From positions 162,997 through 226,996 of the forward strand of contig NVXV01000004.1 of NCBI GenBank assembly GCA_002734085.1: a stretch of DNA of 64,000 nt, written 5' to 3'. The notes under the pieces are model-generated. The model did no database searches. It saw only the letters and a list, made by a program, of their open reading frames with translations, and was not told the origin of the DNA. This DNA is from Fluviicola sp. (GTDB lineage Bacteria > Bacteroidota > Bacteroidia > Flavobacteriales_D > Crocinitomicaceae). Positions 9,046 to 18,918 of the stretch are shown here, in pieces (position 1 is the first letter of the stretch; each line of letters starts with the position of its first letter). The position numbers and the translations under genes were made by a program.

Positions 9046-9615
9046 ATGTTCAACAAAAAAATTGTTTTAGGTTCCTCTTCACCCAGAAGAATTGAATTAA
9101 TCAAAAATTTAGGATTTGTTTGTGAAGTCAGAAAAAAGGAGGTGGAAGAAATCTACCCCTCTGACATGGACGCAGAAAAAGTACCAGCATATTTATCGGA
9201 ATTAAAGGCACAACCCTTAAAAGACGCAATCCAAACAAATGAAGTATTACTCACTTCTGATACAGTTGTAGTTTTGAACAATCGTATTCTCGAAAAAGCT
9301 GAAAATGCCAAAGAAGCAAAAGACATGTTACTCGATCTGTCAGGAAAAAACCACGAAGTCATTACTGGTGTTCACCTCTATAATCCTGATAAAAAAATGA
9401 GTTTTACAGTAAAAACAAAGGTCTTTTTTAAAACATTGACACTTGCTGAAATTGATTATTATATCAAACATTTTCAACCTTTCGATAAAGCTGGAGCTTA
9501 TGGTATTCAGGAATGGATTGGTCAAATTGGGGTGCAAAAAATTGAAGGGTGTTTTTACAATGTCATGGGATTACCTGTGAATAAGGTTTGGGAAACGTTA
9601 CATAGGGAGTTTTAG
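9046..9615 (+). CDS. maf: Maf family nucleotide pyrophosphatase
   Basis: 189 residues, the typical Maf length. The N-terminal signature 'VLGSSSPRRIELIKNLG' and 'LLTSDTVVVLNNRILEKA' are the substrate and metal-binding motifs. 'DKAGAYGIQEWIG' is the family C-terminal block. Maf proteins hydrolyse dTTP/UTP or modified nucleotides to monophosphates and pyrophosphate. It is the last gene of the queE run, starting seven bases after the ubiA-like gene. A 30-bp palindrome lies downstream. Confidence 0.92.
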   Translation: MFNKKIVLGSSSPRRIELIKNLGFVCEVRKKEVEEIYPSDMDAEKVPAYLSELKAQPLKDAIQTNEVLLTSDTVVVLNNRILEKAENAKEAKDMLLDLSGKNHEVITGVHLYNPDKKMSFTVKTKVFFKTLTLAEIDYYIKHFQPFDKAGAYGIQEWIGQIGVQKIEGCFYNVMGLPVNKVWETLHREF

Positions 9616-9673
9616 GGAGTTGAGATGTTAGATGTTAGACTTTAGACTTGGAGAAGAGAATCTAGAGACGTTT

Positions 9674-9703
9674 GGAATATGTAGGAACGTTCCTACATAT
9701 TCC
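9674..9703. repeat. Perfect 30-bp palindrome, REP-like
   Basis: Starting at GGAATATGTAGGAACG, the 30 bases equal their own reverse complement. It lies between the convergent maf and nitroreductase genes and has no T-run, so it is not a standard terminator. Its core GTAGGAACG resembles the arm GTAGGGACG of the inverted repeat at 36741-36799, suggesting a dispersed REP-type family. Just upstream (9625-9655) is a low-complexity stretch of repeated 'atgttag' and 'ttagac' motifs. Confidence 0.75.
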
Positions 9704-9733
9704 CACGTACATTTATTATATTCCACGATACAA

Positions 9734-10417
9734 TCAATAAAAAACCGCAATCTCTTCCAAGTTCTTACGCTTTAGTTCAGGTACATACGTCGGATCTTTT
9801 GGATAGCCGACGGGCAAAAGTAAAAACGCTCGCTCATTTTTTGGTCTTTTGAGCAGGTCTGTAAGAAAATTCATTGGACTTGGCGTATGTGTCAATGTAA
9901 CTAATCCCGCATTATGAATGGCTGTGATCAACATTCCTGCAGCAATTCCAACTGATTCGTTTACGTAGTAATTATTGACTTTGTTTCCATCCGCATCAAA
10001 ATCGTAGGCTTTCTTACAAAGTACTATTAAATAAGGCGCTTCCTCCAAAAAAGGTTTGACTGCATCTGTTGCTAAAGGTTTTAAATCGTCTTTCCATCGT
10101 TCACTCATTCTACTTTCGTAAGATTCGCGTTCCTCTACTTCAGCTGCATCTCTAATTTTTTTCTTTAAATCAGGATTAGAAACCACACAAAATGTCCACG
10201 GCTGTTTGTGCGCTCCGGAAGGTGCCGTGGAAGCTGTTTTAATGATGTTTTCAATTACTTCCTGTGGAATACTCTCATCAGAAAAAGTACGCACAGAGCG
10301 CCTTTTATCCATTTGGTTATAAAAGTCAAGACTGCGTTGCGTCAATTCTTGTGTATCTACTTTTTCGTGATCATATAATATGTGCGTATGACCATCAATT
10401 GTTTTTGAGTGTTTCAT
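9734..10417 (-). CDS. Iodotyrosine deiodinase-like nitroreductase-family flavoprotein
   Basis: 227 residues. FMN-binding nitroreductase fold: 'RRSVRTFSDESIP' and 'TAPSGAHKQPWTF' bind FMN, and 'LVTLTHTPSPMNFL' and 'LLLPVGYPKDPTYVPELKRK' match the iodotyrosine deiodinase subfamily closely. The Glu/Tyr/Lys triad that contacts the amino-acid part of halotyrosines in IYD enzymes is in place: E96, Y100 and K121, with the Y-to-K spacing of 21 residues as in mammalian IYD. Reductive dehalogenation of halogenated tyrosine is therefore plausible; a general nitroreductase role is the alternative. It reads away from the CRISPR array. Confidence 0.85.
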   Translation of the reverse strand: MKHSKTIDGHTHILYDHEKVDTQELTQRSLDFYNQMDKRRSVRTFSDESIPQEVIENIIKTASTAPSGAHKQPWTFCVVSNPDLKKKIRDAAEVEERESYESRMSERWKDDLKPLATDAVKPFLEEAPYLIVLCKKAYDFDADGNKVNNYYVNESVGIAAGMLITAIHNAGLVTLTHTPSPMNFLTDLLKRPKNERAFLLLPVGYPKDPTYVPELKRKNLEEIAVFY

Positions 10418-10501
10418 CTTACCAATTTAATGCTCTAATATAGTTAGGATTGTGGGTTTGGCAAAGGGAGAAGATAAAAACGTGTTCTCCATTGAAAAAA
10501 A

Positions 10502-12547
10502 CAGATAGTATATTCATAAATTGGTATTTTTATGTGATGATTCACAGGAAGGTAAAGAGAGCCACCAACAGTAGGGTTGTTGTGAATTGCTTTCAAATTG
10601 GTATTTTTATGTGATGATTCACAGGAAAACTATGCAATGTCCTACCTTGACAACAGTTGTGAATTGCTTTCAAATTGGTATTTTTATGTGATGATTCACA
10701 GGCAGTTAGAGAAAAGATTCTTTACATGTTAGTTGTGAATTGCTTTCAAATTGGTATTTTTATGTGATGATTCACAGGAAACAAGGGAGGGTGCAACCTC
10801 TCCCATTAGTTGTGAATTGCTTTCAAATTGGTATTTTTATGTGATGATTCACAGGTTAAAGTCGGCAATTAATTCACTTAAATAAGTTGTGAATTGCTTT
10901 CAAATTGGTATTTTTATGTGATGATTCACAGGAATGAGTGATAAGTACCACTATACTAAAGTGTTGTGAATTGCTTTCAAATTGGTATTTTTATGTGATG
11001 ATTCACAGGAAAACATTTACAAGGCTGGAGGTTAATAGTGTTGTGAATTGCTTTCAAATTGGTATTTTTATGTGATGATTCACAGGTGAGCGATTTCCAT
11101 TTTTTGTTTTTGAGTGTTGTGAATTGCTTTCAAATTGGTATTTTTATGTGATGATTCACAGGTGTCTTTTTCGTTAGGTGAAGCACCAAGCGGTTGTGAA
11201 TTGCTTTCAAATTGGTATTTTTATGTGATGATTCACAGGTTCTATATTGAGATCCATAAACCAGCCACGGTTGTGAATTGCTTTCAAATTGGTATTTTTA
11301 TGTGATGATTCACAGGCATGAGTTCTTTCATTAGTGAATTCGCTACGTTGTGAATTGCTTTCAAATTGGTATTTTTATGTGATGATTCACAGGCCTATTT
11401 TCAATTTCAACTCTTTCTGATAAGTTGTGAATTGCTTTCAAATTGGTATTTTTATGTGATGATTCACAGGGTTTTTCTTTGGCGTATGAATCATTCTTTG
11501 GTTGTGAATTGCTTTCAAATTGGTATTTTTATGTGATGATTCACAGGTTTCTAGAATGGCGCAGTTGGCCAGACCTGGTTGTGAATTGCTTTCAAATTGG
11601 TATTTTTATGTGATGATTCACAGGCCATAGTTACAAATGTACAAGGGGTTCGTGGTTGTGAATTGCTTTCAAATTGGTATTTTTATGTGATGATTCACAG
11701 GAATTACTTTGTCCCGCCTGTGTCCCGGCTAGTTGTGAATTGCTTTCAAATTGGTATTTTTATGTGATGATTCACAGGATTTTCACAATCGCAACCCGCG
11801 TTACCGCCGTTGTGAATTGCTTTCAAATTGGTATTTTTATGTGATGATTCACAGGTCGAAGAATCTAGAATAGTTGAATTAACTTGTTGTGAATTGCTTT
11901 CAAATTGGTATTTTTATGTGATGATTCACAGGTGGACGACGTGCACGAGATTAAGGTCTATAGTTGTGAATTGCTTTCAAATTGGTATTTTTATGTGATG
12001 ATTCACAGGAGCCGTCAGCTCTAAGCTTGAAAGGACGCAGTTGTGAATTGCTTTCAAATTGGTATTTTTATGTGATGATTCACAGGCAAGCTGAGAAAGC
12101 GGCAGAAGGTGCAACTGTTGTGAATTGCTTTCAAATTGGTATTTTTATGTGATGATTCACAGGTCGACAAAAATCGAATACTGCAGGAAGAGAGTTGTGA
12201 ATTGCTTTCAAATTGGTATTTTTATGTGATGATTCACAGGTTCGTAGATATAGATGAGTCGGGAGAGGTAGTTGTGAATTGCTTTCAAATTGGTATTTTT
12301 ATGTGATGATTCACAGGATACAGGCCGTACAGGCTGCGTACTCTTCGGTTGTGAATTGCTTTCAAATTGGTATTTTTATGTGATGATTCACAGGCTTACC
12401 CTGGAAGGTCGTAAAACTGTCAGGTTGTGAATTGCTTTCAAATTGGTATTTTTATGTGATGATTCACAGGAGCCTACCTTTTGACATGTTGGTAGTAGAC
12501 GTTGTGAATTGCTTTCAAATTGGTATTTTTATGTGATGATTCACAGG
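10502..12547 (+). CRISPR. Type II-C CRISPR array, 26 full repeats plus one degenerate, 26 spacers
   Basis: The repeat is 47 nt, starting GTTGTGAATTGCTTTCAAAT and ending GATGATTCACAGG. Twenty-six copies appear identical (10579 to 12547). The first copy (10502-10548) keeps only the last 31 bases. Spacers are 30 nt, except three of 29 nt (10703, 11087, 12395). Repeat positions 24-31 are TATTTTTA with TTG at 2-4, a spacing of 19, which fits a promoter inside each repeat. The repeat's 5' half pairs with the tracrRNA anti-repeat at 18919. Rightward transcription is indicated by a terminator right after the last repeat. Confidence 0.98.
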
Positions 12548-12549
12548 AG

Positions 12550-12573
12550 ACCGCCCCGAAAAGGGCGGTTTTT
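12550..12573 (+). terminator. Intrinsic terminator immediately after the CRISPR array
   Basis: ACCGCCC-cgaaaa-GGGCGGT followed by TTTTT begins three bases after the last repeat. It would end rightward pre-crRNA transcription before cas1. Confidence 0.85.
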
Positions 12574-12702
12574 CTCGTTTATAGGGATTCACTAGAAATC
12601 AAAAATTAAAACATTCCGTATAAACACCTTGAACAATCTGACCATTATTTCTTTTCTAATGATGTACTTAGAAAATATTTTTTGAAACTTTTTGATAGTC
12701 AA

Positions 12703-12732
12703 TTGCGTACCCTTTTCACACTACTAATTTTA
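12703..12732 (+). promoter_or_regulatory. cas1-cas2 promoter TTG-N19-TAATTTTA
   Basis: TTG at 12703-12705 and TAATTTTA at 12725-12732 are 19 bases apart. The cas1 ATG follows at 12740. The last base of the -7 box is A instead of G, as in the CRISPR repeat box. Confidence 0.5.
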
Positions 12733-12739
12733 TGACACC

Positions 12740-13630
12740 ATGATCAAACGCACACTTTTCTTTGAAAACCCTGCTTACCTTAGCACAAAAGATGAACAAC
12801 TTATTGTAAAGTTTCCCGATAAAGACGAAGTTCGAACAGTTCCGATAGAGGACATTGGTATGCTTATATTAGAACACCATCAAATTACTTTTACCAATCG
12901 GTTAATTGAAAAGTTGACGTATCAAAATGCAGCCATTGTTTGTTGTAACCAGCAGCACTTGCCTTTAAGTTTAATTTCTCCGTTGAGTGGTCATTCAGAA
13001 TTTAATGAACGACTTCGTTTTCAATTAGAAGCTTCCATTCCATTAAAAAAGAACTTATGGCAACAAACAATACAGGCTAAAATTAATAATCAGGCGAATG
13101 GATTGGCGATTCTCAATAAACAGAATGACAAGTTGCGAAAGTGGTCGAGGGAAGTATTGTCTGGTGACGCAACAAACAAAGAGGCCAATGCTGCTGCTTT
13201 TTATTGGGAACGGTTTTTTGAGATTTCCGATTTTTACAGAGGTCAAAAAGCAATGGCACCAAATAATTTGTTGAATTACGGTTATGCTATTTTAAGGGCA
13301 ATTTGTGCACGTTCCTTAATAGGAAGTGGATTATTACCCGCCTTAGGTATTCATCATGCGAATAAATACAATGCATATTGTTTGGCGGATGATATTATGG
13401 AACCTTATCGCCCTTTTGTGGATCAAGTGGTTTACAGCATTGTTGAACAAACAGAGAACATAGAAAAACTAACAAAAGAAATAAAGCAACAATTATTAAT
13501 CATCCCTGCAATTGATGTAAAAATAGATGGCAAGAAAAGCCCTTTAATGGTAGCAATGAGTCGAACTACTCACTCTTTGTACGAATGTTATGCAGGTGTA
13601 TCCCGAAAAATTTTATACCCCGTATTATGA
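12740..13630 (+). CDS. cas1: CRISPR-associated endonuclease Cas1 (type II)
   Basis: 296 residues, standard for type II Cas1. The metal-dependent nuclease-integrase acts with Cas2 to insert spacers. The start '[15 protein letters not shown]' is typical of II-C Cas1. Likely active-site residues are E148 ('[12 protein letters not shown]'), His in '[16 protein letters not shown]' (about 205) and E221 in '[12 protein letters not shown]'. It lies between the array terminator and cas2 and overlaps cas2 by four bases (ATGA). Confidence 0.96.
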   Translation: MIKRTLFFENPAYLSTKDEQLIVKFPDKDEVRTVPIEDIGMLILEHHQITFTNRLIEKLTYQNAAIVCCNQQHLPLSLISPLSGHSEFNERLRFQLEASIPLKKNLWQQTIQAKINNQANGLAILNKQNDKLRKWSREVLSGDATNKEANAAAFYWERFFEISDFYRGQKAMAPNNLLNYGYAILRAICARSLIGSGLLPALGIHHANKYNAYCLADDIMEPYRPFVDQVVYSIVEQTENIEKLTKEIKQQLLIIPAIDVKIDGKKSPLMVAMSRTTHSLYECYAGVSRKILYPVL

Positions 13631-13977
13631 GTAACGATGGATTTTTAACCCGATTAAATCAATATAGAGCTATGTGGATTCTTGTATTTTTTGATTTACC
13701 AACTGAGACGAAAGTAGAACGTCGTGTGGCTTCGAAATTTCGAAAGGCATTGATTACCGATGGGTTTTCCATGTTTCAATTTTCCATTTATCTACGTTTT
13801 TGTGCCAGTAGAGAAAATGCAGAGGTTCATATAAAGCGCGTAAAAATGCTACTCCCTAAAAAAGGAAAAGTGGGCATTTTACACGTGACTGATCGTCAAT
13901 TTGGAATGATGGAGTTATTCCATGGCATTAAAGAGGTTAAAAAGGAGCAGCCTAGTCAACAGCTGGAGATGTTTTGA
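13627..13977 (+). CDS. cas2: CRISPR-associated endoribonuclease Cas2
   Basis: 116 residues from the ATG that overlaps the cas1 stop (ATGA). The ORF-track start at 13585 lies inside cas1 and is less likely. The core '[18 protein letters not shown]' carries the ferredoxin-like first strand and its Asp. '[13 protein letters not shown]' is the second characteristic block. Cas2 dimers bridge Cas1 dimers in the spacer integration complex. cas2 ends 60 bases from the convergent 3' end of cas9. Confidence 0.94.
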   Translation: MSNDGFLTRLNQYRAMWILVFFDLPTETKVERRVASKFRKALITDGFSMFQFSIYLRFCASRENAEVHIKRVKMLLPKKGKVGILHVTDRQFGMMELFHGIKEVKKEQPSQQLEMF

Positions 13978-14037
13978 TAAATCCAAAACTTACTCTTCTC
14001 AATACGATACGACATTAATGTAGTTTATAAGGGAGCG

Positions 14038-17000
14038 TTAATACTCTCCTATTCTGACTATTTCACCCAAATGATTTAAACGAACCTTAATTATATTACC
14101 TATACTTTTTGGATTCCGTTTTCTTTTATAGGTCACATCTTCAATGTCGTTTAGCGTTGCTTCTAAATGATGCCTAAACCAATAATCTTTGCTTCCAATC
14201 TTTTGCACCCTAAACAAATTAGGGCTAATTTCATAATAATTCTTTTCGTCCTCTAAATCAATTCCATTAGGATCAAACATCTTCTCTTCATTAGGAAATA
14301 TAAACATTTCATTTTGTTTTAAAGTAAATAAAAATCTCCATCCATTTTTATGTTCTTTATTAATGATTGGTAAGTTTGCATTTACTCGAGCCACAGCTTC
14401 GTAAAAAGGAACTACTTCCTCATGAAGATCACCATTTTCATCTTCATAAATAGCAACATGGTGATTATTCCCAGTACTTACAAAATCTACTGCTTTAGTA
14501 CTCCCTTCTTCATCAATTATTTCTTTACCAAAATGATCTTTGGCAGAATGAAGGGCTTCTGCATTACTGACACCAGTAATAGTTACTCGTTTTATACATA
14601 TACCTTTGTCTTTGTTTATCCAAATTGGATTTTTTTCTATATCCGTAAAAGCATCTTTAGCGCTCCCCATTTCTTTTATTCTATTTTGCAGTATTGACTT
14701 AATTTTAGGATCAATAACTTTGTCGATTTTTAGATCGGGACCAATATCTTTGCGAATAGTAAAAATTTCCTCAAAACATTTAATATGTTTCAATTCACTA
14801 TTATTCCAAACAATCGGGTCCTTTTTTAAGGTTTTAGTATCGAACGCTTTTGTTGGATCATTTCTATACTTTAAAAGGTGATCTAAAACAAGTTGTCTGA
14901 TTTGCTTGTCAATGATTAATTCAGCTTGTTCTAAGTTGAGTTTTTTAGAGATTTTTACAGGCTTGGACAAAGGTCTTTTTATCTTTCCATAAACTGTTTC
15001 TTTGTGCATCTGCCCTCTAGGTGTTAATTGAATTTTTTCGTTAACTCCTTTTTTCTTTGATGTTTTATTTATGTTTTGCGTTACAACTTTATTTCGTGGT
15101 TTAAACGATATTAAAATCGATTCTATATGCCTTTTAGCTTCTTTTCTAAAATTAGGCATAGGAGATATAAAAACATTCTTGCCATTTTCGTTCTTATGCT
15201 TTATTTTCTTTTCAACATTCAAAATAGTTTTATGCATATCACTATTTTGATTTTTTCGAGCACTCAAGTTATTAATATATTGTATATGATTGTGCGTAGT
15301 AAACGCAACAGTTAATGCATCCATTGCATGATGTCTGTGGTCATTTCTTTTAGTCCAACTTGAAATCACTTCAACCTCTTTTTCCTTTTCCTGACCAACA
15401 TCCCATCTAGTTTGTTTTTCTGTCAAGCCAAGTGATCGGTATTTAGGTAAATTTAATTCTTTCATAACATTTACTAAATCCCAATCATTTCTAAGTTCAT
15501 CTGTTATTCTTCCTGTTGTTGAGACAATAGGATTTCTAATTAAGTCCTGAAGGATAGATTTTGCTTTTTTAGCAATATATTGACTGTTTCTTAAATCTCT
15601 TTCTATAAAATCTTCAGGTAGTTTTTCTTTTGTCATTTGCAATTTTTTATACTTACCTCTTGAGATTGCATTTGACTGATAAAGTGATTCCACTCTTCCC
15701 AGATACTGTTCTTTTTCACTTGCATAATCTTCAGTAATAAAGTCAATAGCAGTTCTATCACCTTTCTTAAGGTTTACATTTCTATATGCAAGTGTTTTAT
15801 TCGAAAAAGAATCGTCGAACAATAACGCTTTTGGAATGATATGCTCAATATCTATTTCTTTTGAGAATATTTTATCTTTTGAAATATATTTATTAGTAAA
15901 AAGTGATTTATAGTTATTATCTTTTAATTCCATCCAAAGCTTATAGCGAATAACATCATTTCTTGTAGGAACAAATCCAAATTCTTTTTTAATGATGTTT
16001 CGTACATCTTCATTCAATGAGGTGTTTGAATTTATAAATTTAACAGCATCTGCCTTTTCTTTTGCAGATTTCTTTAATTCTCTAGCTAACTCAATACGAA
16101 TCTCATCAGGCTTTCCATATTTATCCACTACCTGATTCACTAAGTTAATAACTTGATTAAGAATTTTCTCAACAACAGGGTTTCTTAGACTATTTTTAGG
16201 TAGTATATCTAACTTGTTTTTTAAAACTCGTTTATCATTATCCTCCTTACTTAAGGAGTTTGAGTGATTATATCCAGCTTCTTTACTAGCCTCATAAAAA
16301 TTCATACCCTCAGCTAAATAAGGCATAATCTTTCTTATAGCTTTAGTGGAAAGATTACCATAATCATCTTGTAACGAAACACTCGCTAAAAGATTTGCTT
16401 GTTCAGGAGTAAACCCAAATTTTTTACATAAATTCTTTTTTAGTGTAACACTATTATTACCATAAATCAATCGATCTTCTTTGCTCACTTTATCGTCTTC
16501 TTCAATAGAGTAAAGCAAATGCCACAATTGGTAACTTTCTTGCTTTTCAAACTCATTTCCCTCAATAAGAGCATCAAAATTTAAAATATTTACGTTTATC
16601 CCCAAACTTGGAAAAACTTCTTCTAATTCCTCTTTTATTTCTTTTGCATTTTTTTTATTCCAATCATGTCCATATCCTGCATTTAAAGCAATAGCTTGAT
16701 ATATATTGTAAAGAGCTTCATTCGTTCTATTTCCTTCTAATCCACTTTCAGTATAATTAGTTTTCCACTCTTTTGATTTCAATCCTAGCAATTTAAACAA
16801 TTCTTTTTCGGTAAGCTTCCCTCGAACATTCAACTCTTGAAAAAGTAGATTTCTATCTTCCTCGTCTAACACATAAAAATCTTTATCATTGGTTTGTTTA
16901 CCCTTTATTTTTCTAAACTCAAGGTTATTGATATTTTGCCAAATTTTGAACTCTTGAAATAAAGGGGAAGACTTAGGAATTACTTTCTGACCAATTGTTA

Positions 17001-18276
17001 TTTTTTTCGGCAGTCCACTTAACTTATTAAAAACTAATTCTCCATACTTATCTTTGTTGTCAATTTCCCAACTTTCAAATTGACAAAAACTAACAAGCCC
17101 TTTTTGAGATTTCAATTTGCGCTGATAGAAAATAATAACATCCCTTACTTGTTCCTTAAGTTCTTTTGTTAAAACTGAATAAAACTTTGCTTGAATTTCC
17201 CAAATCTTTTCGAACTCATCTAAATAGTCTTGTCTATAAAACACTTGACTTTTCAAAGAAGTATGTGGGTTTTCATGAATTTGATTATAAAGATACTCTC
17301 CAACTGTTAGTTTATTAAAGAGTAACTCTTTACTTCTATCACTAATCGCTCCTAAGTATCCACTTGACTTTTTTAACTCATTATTAATTTCAACAAGGAC
17401 AAAAGCAACTTGTTCAATGGTCAGGTTTTCTTTTATAGCATTTGCTCTCCATCCATAAGCTTCTATTTTTTTTTCATCTCGACTTCCTTTGTTTTCAGCA
17501 GTATAAATTTGTTTAATTGCTAAAAATCTTTTTTGAGTATTTTGCTTACCTTGATTCTTTAAAGAGTTATATAGGTTATCATCTAAAATATCAGGGTAAA
17601 ACTGTTTTTGAAATTCCCAAATAGCATCAAATTCATTTTGTAAATCAGACCTATAAAAATCCGGAATATATTTCTTCCCATTATTTAGTAGTTCTAAAAC
17701 ATATTGCCCTGGAGTGATTTCTCTTTCATAAAGTTCTTTAGCAATGGACATACCATCAATAACTTGTCCCTCATCTTCATTCGAAACTTTACGACTACTT
17801 TTATAGCCACGTTTTTTATTAATGGCCAAAAGAATACGTGCAAACTCCTCTAATTCAACTTTCTCTTTAGCACTTTTAGCTCTTAGCTTTAAAGTTTGAT
17901 GAGTTGTGTCTTTTCCTACCTCAGTTAGTGCTGTGTCGTTTTGTATAATGTTATTTTTCAATAAAATTTCTAGTAAGTTTTTCCTTCTTAACTTATATCT
18001 CTGTAGGTTTCTTCTGGCACCTCTCTTCAAAGTTCTTGCTGCATTAGGTGAAAGACCTTTTCCAGTGGCAAAATCTTCTATAGGATTTTTTGATTCAGAA
18101 ACTTTTCCACTTTTATCAATCTTAGAAAATGTATCATATTGAATCACTCTTACACCTAGTTTAACGATACTTGACTTTTCTTTATCATTTGATGCTTCTT
18201 TCACCAATGCCCACCCAATACTATTAGTTCCCAAATCAAGTCCTAAAACTGTTTTCATCTTGTTAAATTCTTTCAT
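14038..18276 (-). CDS. cas9: Cas9 RNA-guided DNA endonuclease (type II-C, large Bacteroidota form)
   Basis: 1412 residues, in the size range of the large II-C Cas9s of Bacteroidota. RuvC-I is 'VLGLDLGTNSIGWALV' (Asp at residue 14), RuvC-II 'IRIELARELKKSAKEKAD' (about 727), HNH 'DIEHIIPKALLFDDSFSNK' (His about 808) and RuvC-III 'HHAMDALTVAF' (about 984). All catalytic residues are intact, so both DNA strands should be cut. An alternative start is Met7. The gene is convergent to cas1-cas2 and lies 18 bases after the HIRAN gene, so the two are probably one transcript. No csn2 or cas4 is visible, consistent with II-C. Confidence 0.97.
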   Translation of the reverse strand: MKEFNKMKTVLGLDLGTNSIGWALVKEASNDKEKSSIVKLGVRVIQYDTFSKIDKSGKVSESKNPIEDFATGKGLSPNAARTLKRGARRNLQRYKLRRKNLLEILLKNNIIQNDTALTEVGKDTTHQTLKLRAKSAKEKVELEEFARILLAINKKRGYKSSRKVSNEDEGQVIDGMSIAKELYEREITPGQYVLELLNNGKKYIPDFYRSDLQNEFDAIWEFQKQFYPDILDDNLYNSLKNQGKQNTQKRFLAIKQIYTAENKGSRDEKKIEAYGWRANAIKENLTIEQVAFVLVEINNELKKSSGYLGAISDRSKELLFNKLTVGEYLYNQIHENPHTSLKSQVFYRQDYLDEFEKIWEIQAKFYSVLTKELKEQVRDVIIFYQRKLKSQKGLVSFCQFESWEIDNKDKYGELVFNKLSGLPKKITIGQKVIPKSSPLFQEFKIWQNINNLEFRKIKGKQTNDKDFYVLDEEDRNLLFQELNVRGKLTEKELFKLLGLKSKEWKTNYTESGLEGNRTNEALYNIYQAIALNAGYGHDWNKKNAKEIKEELEEVFPSLGINVNILNFDALIEGNEFEKQESYQLWHLLYSIEEDDKVSKEDRLIYGNNSVTLKKNLCKKFGFTPEQANLLASVSLQDDYGNLSTKAIRKIMPYLAEGMNFYEASKEAGYNHSNSLSKEDNDKRVLKNKLDILPKNSLRNPVVEKILNQVINLVNQVVDKYGKPDEIRIELARELKKSAKEKADAVKFINSNTSLNEDVRNIIKKEFGFVPTRNDVIRYKLWMELKDNNYKSLFTNKYISKDKIFSKEIDIEHIIPKALLFDDSFSNKTLAYRNVNLKKGDRTAIDFITEDYASEKEQYLGRVESLYQSNAISRGKYKKLQMTKEKLPEDFIERDLRNSQYIAKKAKSILQDLIRNPIVSTTGRITDELRNDWDLVNVMKELNLPKYRSLGLTEKQTRWDVGQEKEKEVEVISSWTKRNDHRHHAMDALTVAFTTHNHIQYINNLSARKNQNSDMHKTILNVEKKIKHKNENGKNVFISPMPNFRKEAKRHIESILISFKPRNKVVTQNINKTSKKKGVNEKIQLTPRGQMHKETVYGKIKRPLSKPVKISKKLNLEQAELIIDKQIRQLVLDHLLKYRNDPTKAFDTKTLKKDPIVWNNSELKHIKCFEEIFTIRKDIGPDLKIDKVIDPKIKSILQNRIKEMGSAKDAFTDIEKNPIWINKDKGICIKRVTITGVSNAEALHSAKDHFGKEIIDEEGSTKAVDFVSTGNNHHVAIYEDENGDLHEEVVPFYEAVARVNANLPIINKEHKNGWRFLFTLKQNEMFIFPNEEKMFDPNGIDLEDEKNYYEISPNLFRVQKIGSKDYWFRHHLEATLNDIEDVTYKRKRNPKSIGNIIKVRLNHLGEIVRIGEY

Positions 18277-18294
18277 CTATATAATATTTAATTT

Positions 18295-18843
18295 CTATAC
18301 ATCAATCCTAAAGCCCTGCCGATACCGATCAACAGCATCATCAGATCTACTATTATCTAGGTCCGCATTTAGAACATTTTCACGAGAAGTGAGTAATTCG
18401 GTGTAGAGTTGGACATAAATGGTGTCTCGAATATAATCATTATTTTTAATTTCTTTCAATTGATTAATATTTATAAAAACCTGTGTTTCAACTCCTGCAT
18501 CCAACATTTTAGCAGTTACTACATTTTCATAAGCTGGTAAATAACCAATCTTTCTACCTTGAACGTAAACTGCAATTGCAAAATGGTCATATTTATTATT
18601 AGGTTCTCGTTCTAATTTTGGAGATAAAGGTTCAGTAAAATCAATTTTCTGCAGTGCTTCTTGGTAGTAGATTGTTCCTTTTAAGTAATTATCATATATA
18701 CAAATCGGATTCATGTTTAAGTTATTCCTTTCCGAAGCACTTACTATTTTAGCTATAGAGAGTCCTGCACCTGTCAGTATTCCAGCTCGAATAAATTCTT
18801 TTCTTTGCATATCGTTTAATTTTCTGATAAAATTAAACCTCAT
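18295..18843 (-). CDS. HIRAN-domain protein with signal-like N-terminus, upstream of cas9
   Basis: 182 residues. The HIRAN domain spans about residues 50-125: 'KLEREPNNKYDHFAIAVYV' then 'GRKIGYLPAYENVVTAKMLDAG' match the family's REPxNxYDxxAI and GYxP motifs. HIRAN domains bind DNA ends or gaps in eukaryotic HLTF; bacterial single-domain roles are unknown. The N-terminus 'MQRKEFIRAGILTGAGLSIA' (alternative start Met12 at 18810) looks like a Tat- or Sec-type signal, which would place the protein outside the cytoplasm. It precedes cas9 by 18 bases. Similar stand-alone HIRAN proteins exist in Bacteroidota, so a CRISPR role is unproven. Confidence 0.8.
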   Translation of the reverse strand: MRFNFIRKLNDMQRKEFIRAGILTGAGLSIAKIVSASERNNLNMNPICIYDNYLKGTIYYQEALQKIDFTEPLSPKLEREPNNKYDHFAIAVYVQGRKIGYLPAYENVVTAKMLDAGVETQVFININQLKEIKNNDYIRDTIYVQLYTELLTSRENVLNADLDNSRSDDAVDRYRQGFRIDV

Positions 18844-18883
18844 GAACGTAATCTATTTACGTAGTAAAAAGTTTTAGTATTGT

Positions 18884-18914
18884 TTTGTTTAACTAGAAAT
18901 AATATTTACTTTAG
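18884..18914 (+). promoter_or_regulatory. tracrRNA promoter TTTG-N19-TACTTTAG
   Basis: TTTG at 18884-18887 and TACTTTAG at 18907-18914 are 19 bases apart, and the anti-repeat starts five bases later. The -7 box has one mismatch (TTAG for TTTG). Confidence 0.55.
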
Positions 18915-18918
18915 TAGT

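Noticed and set aside
10502-12547. Self-targeting spacers against this window
   Set aside because: Reading the spacers against the rest of the window by eye gave no clear match. A full genome and phage search is needed before saying anything on targets.
12548-12573. A 27th spacer after the last repeat
   Set aside because: The sequence is a GC-rich hairpin with a T-run and is not followed by another repeat, so it is a terminator.
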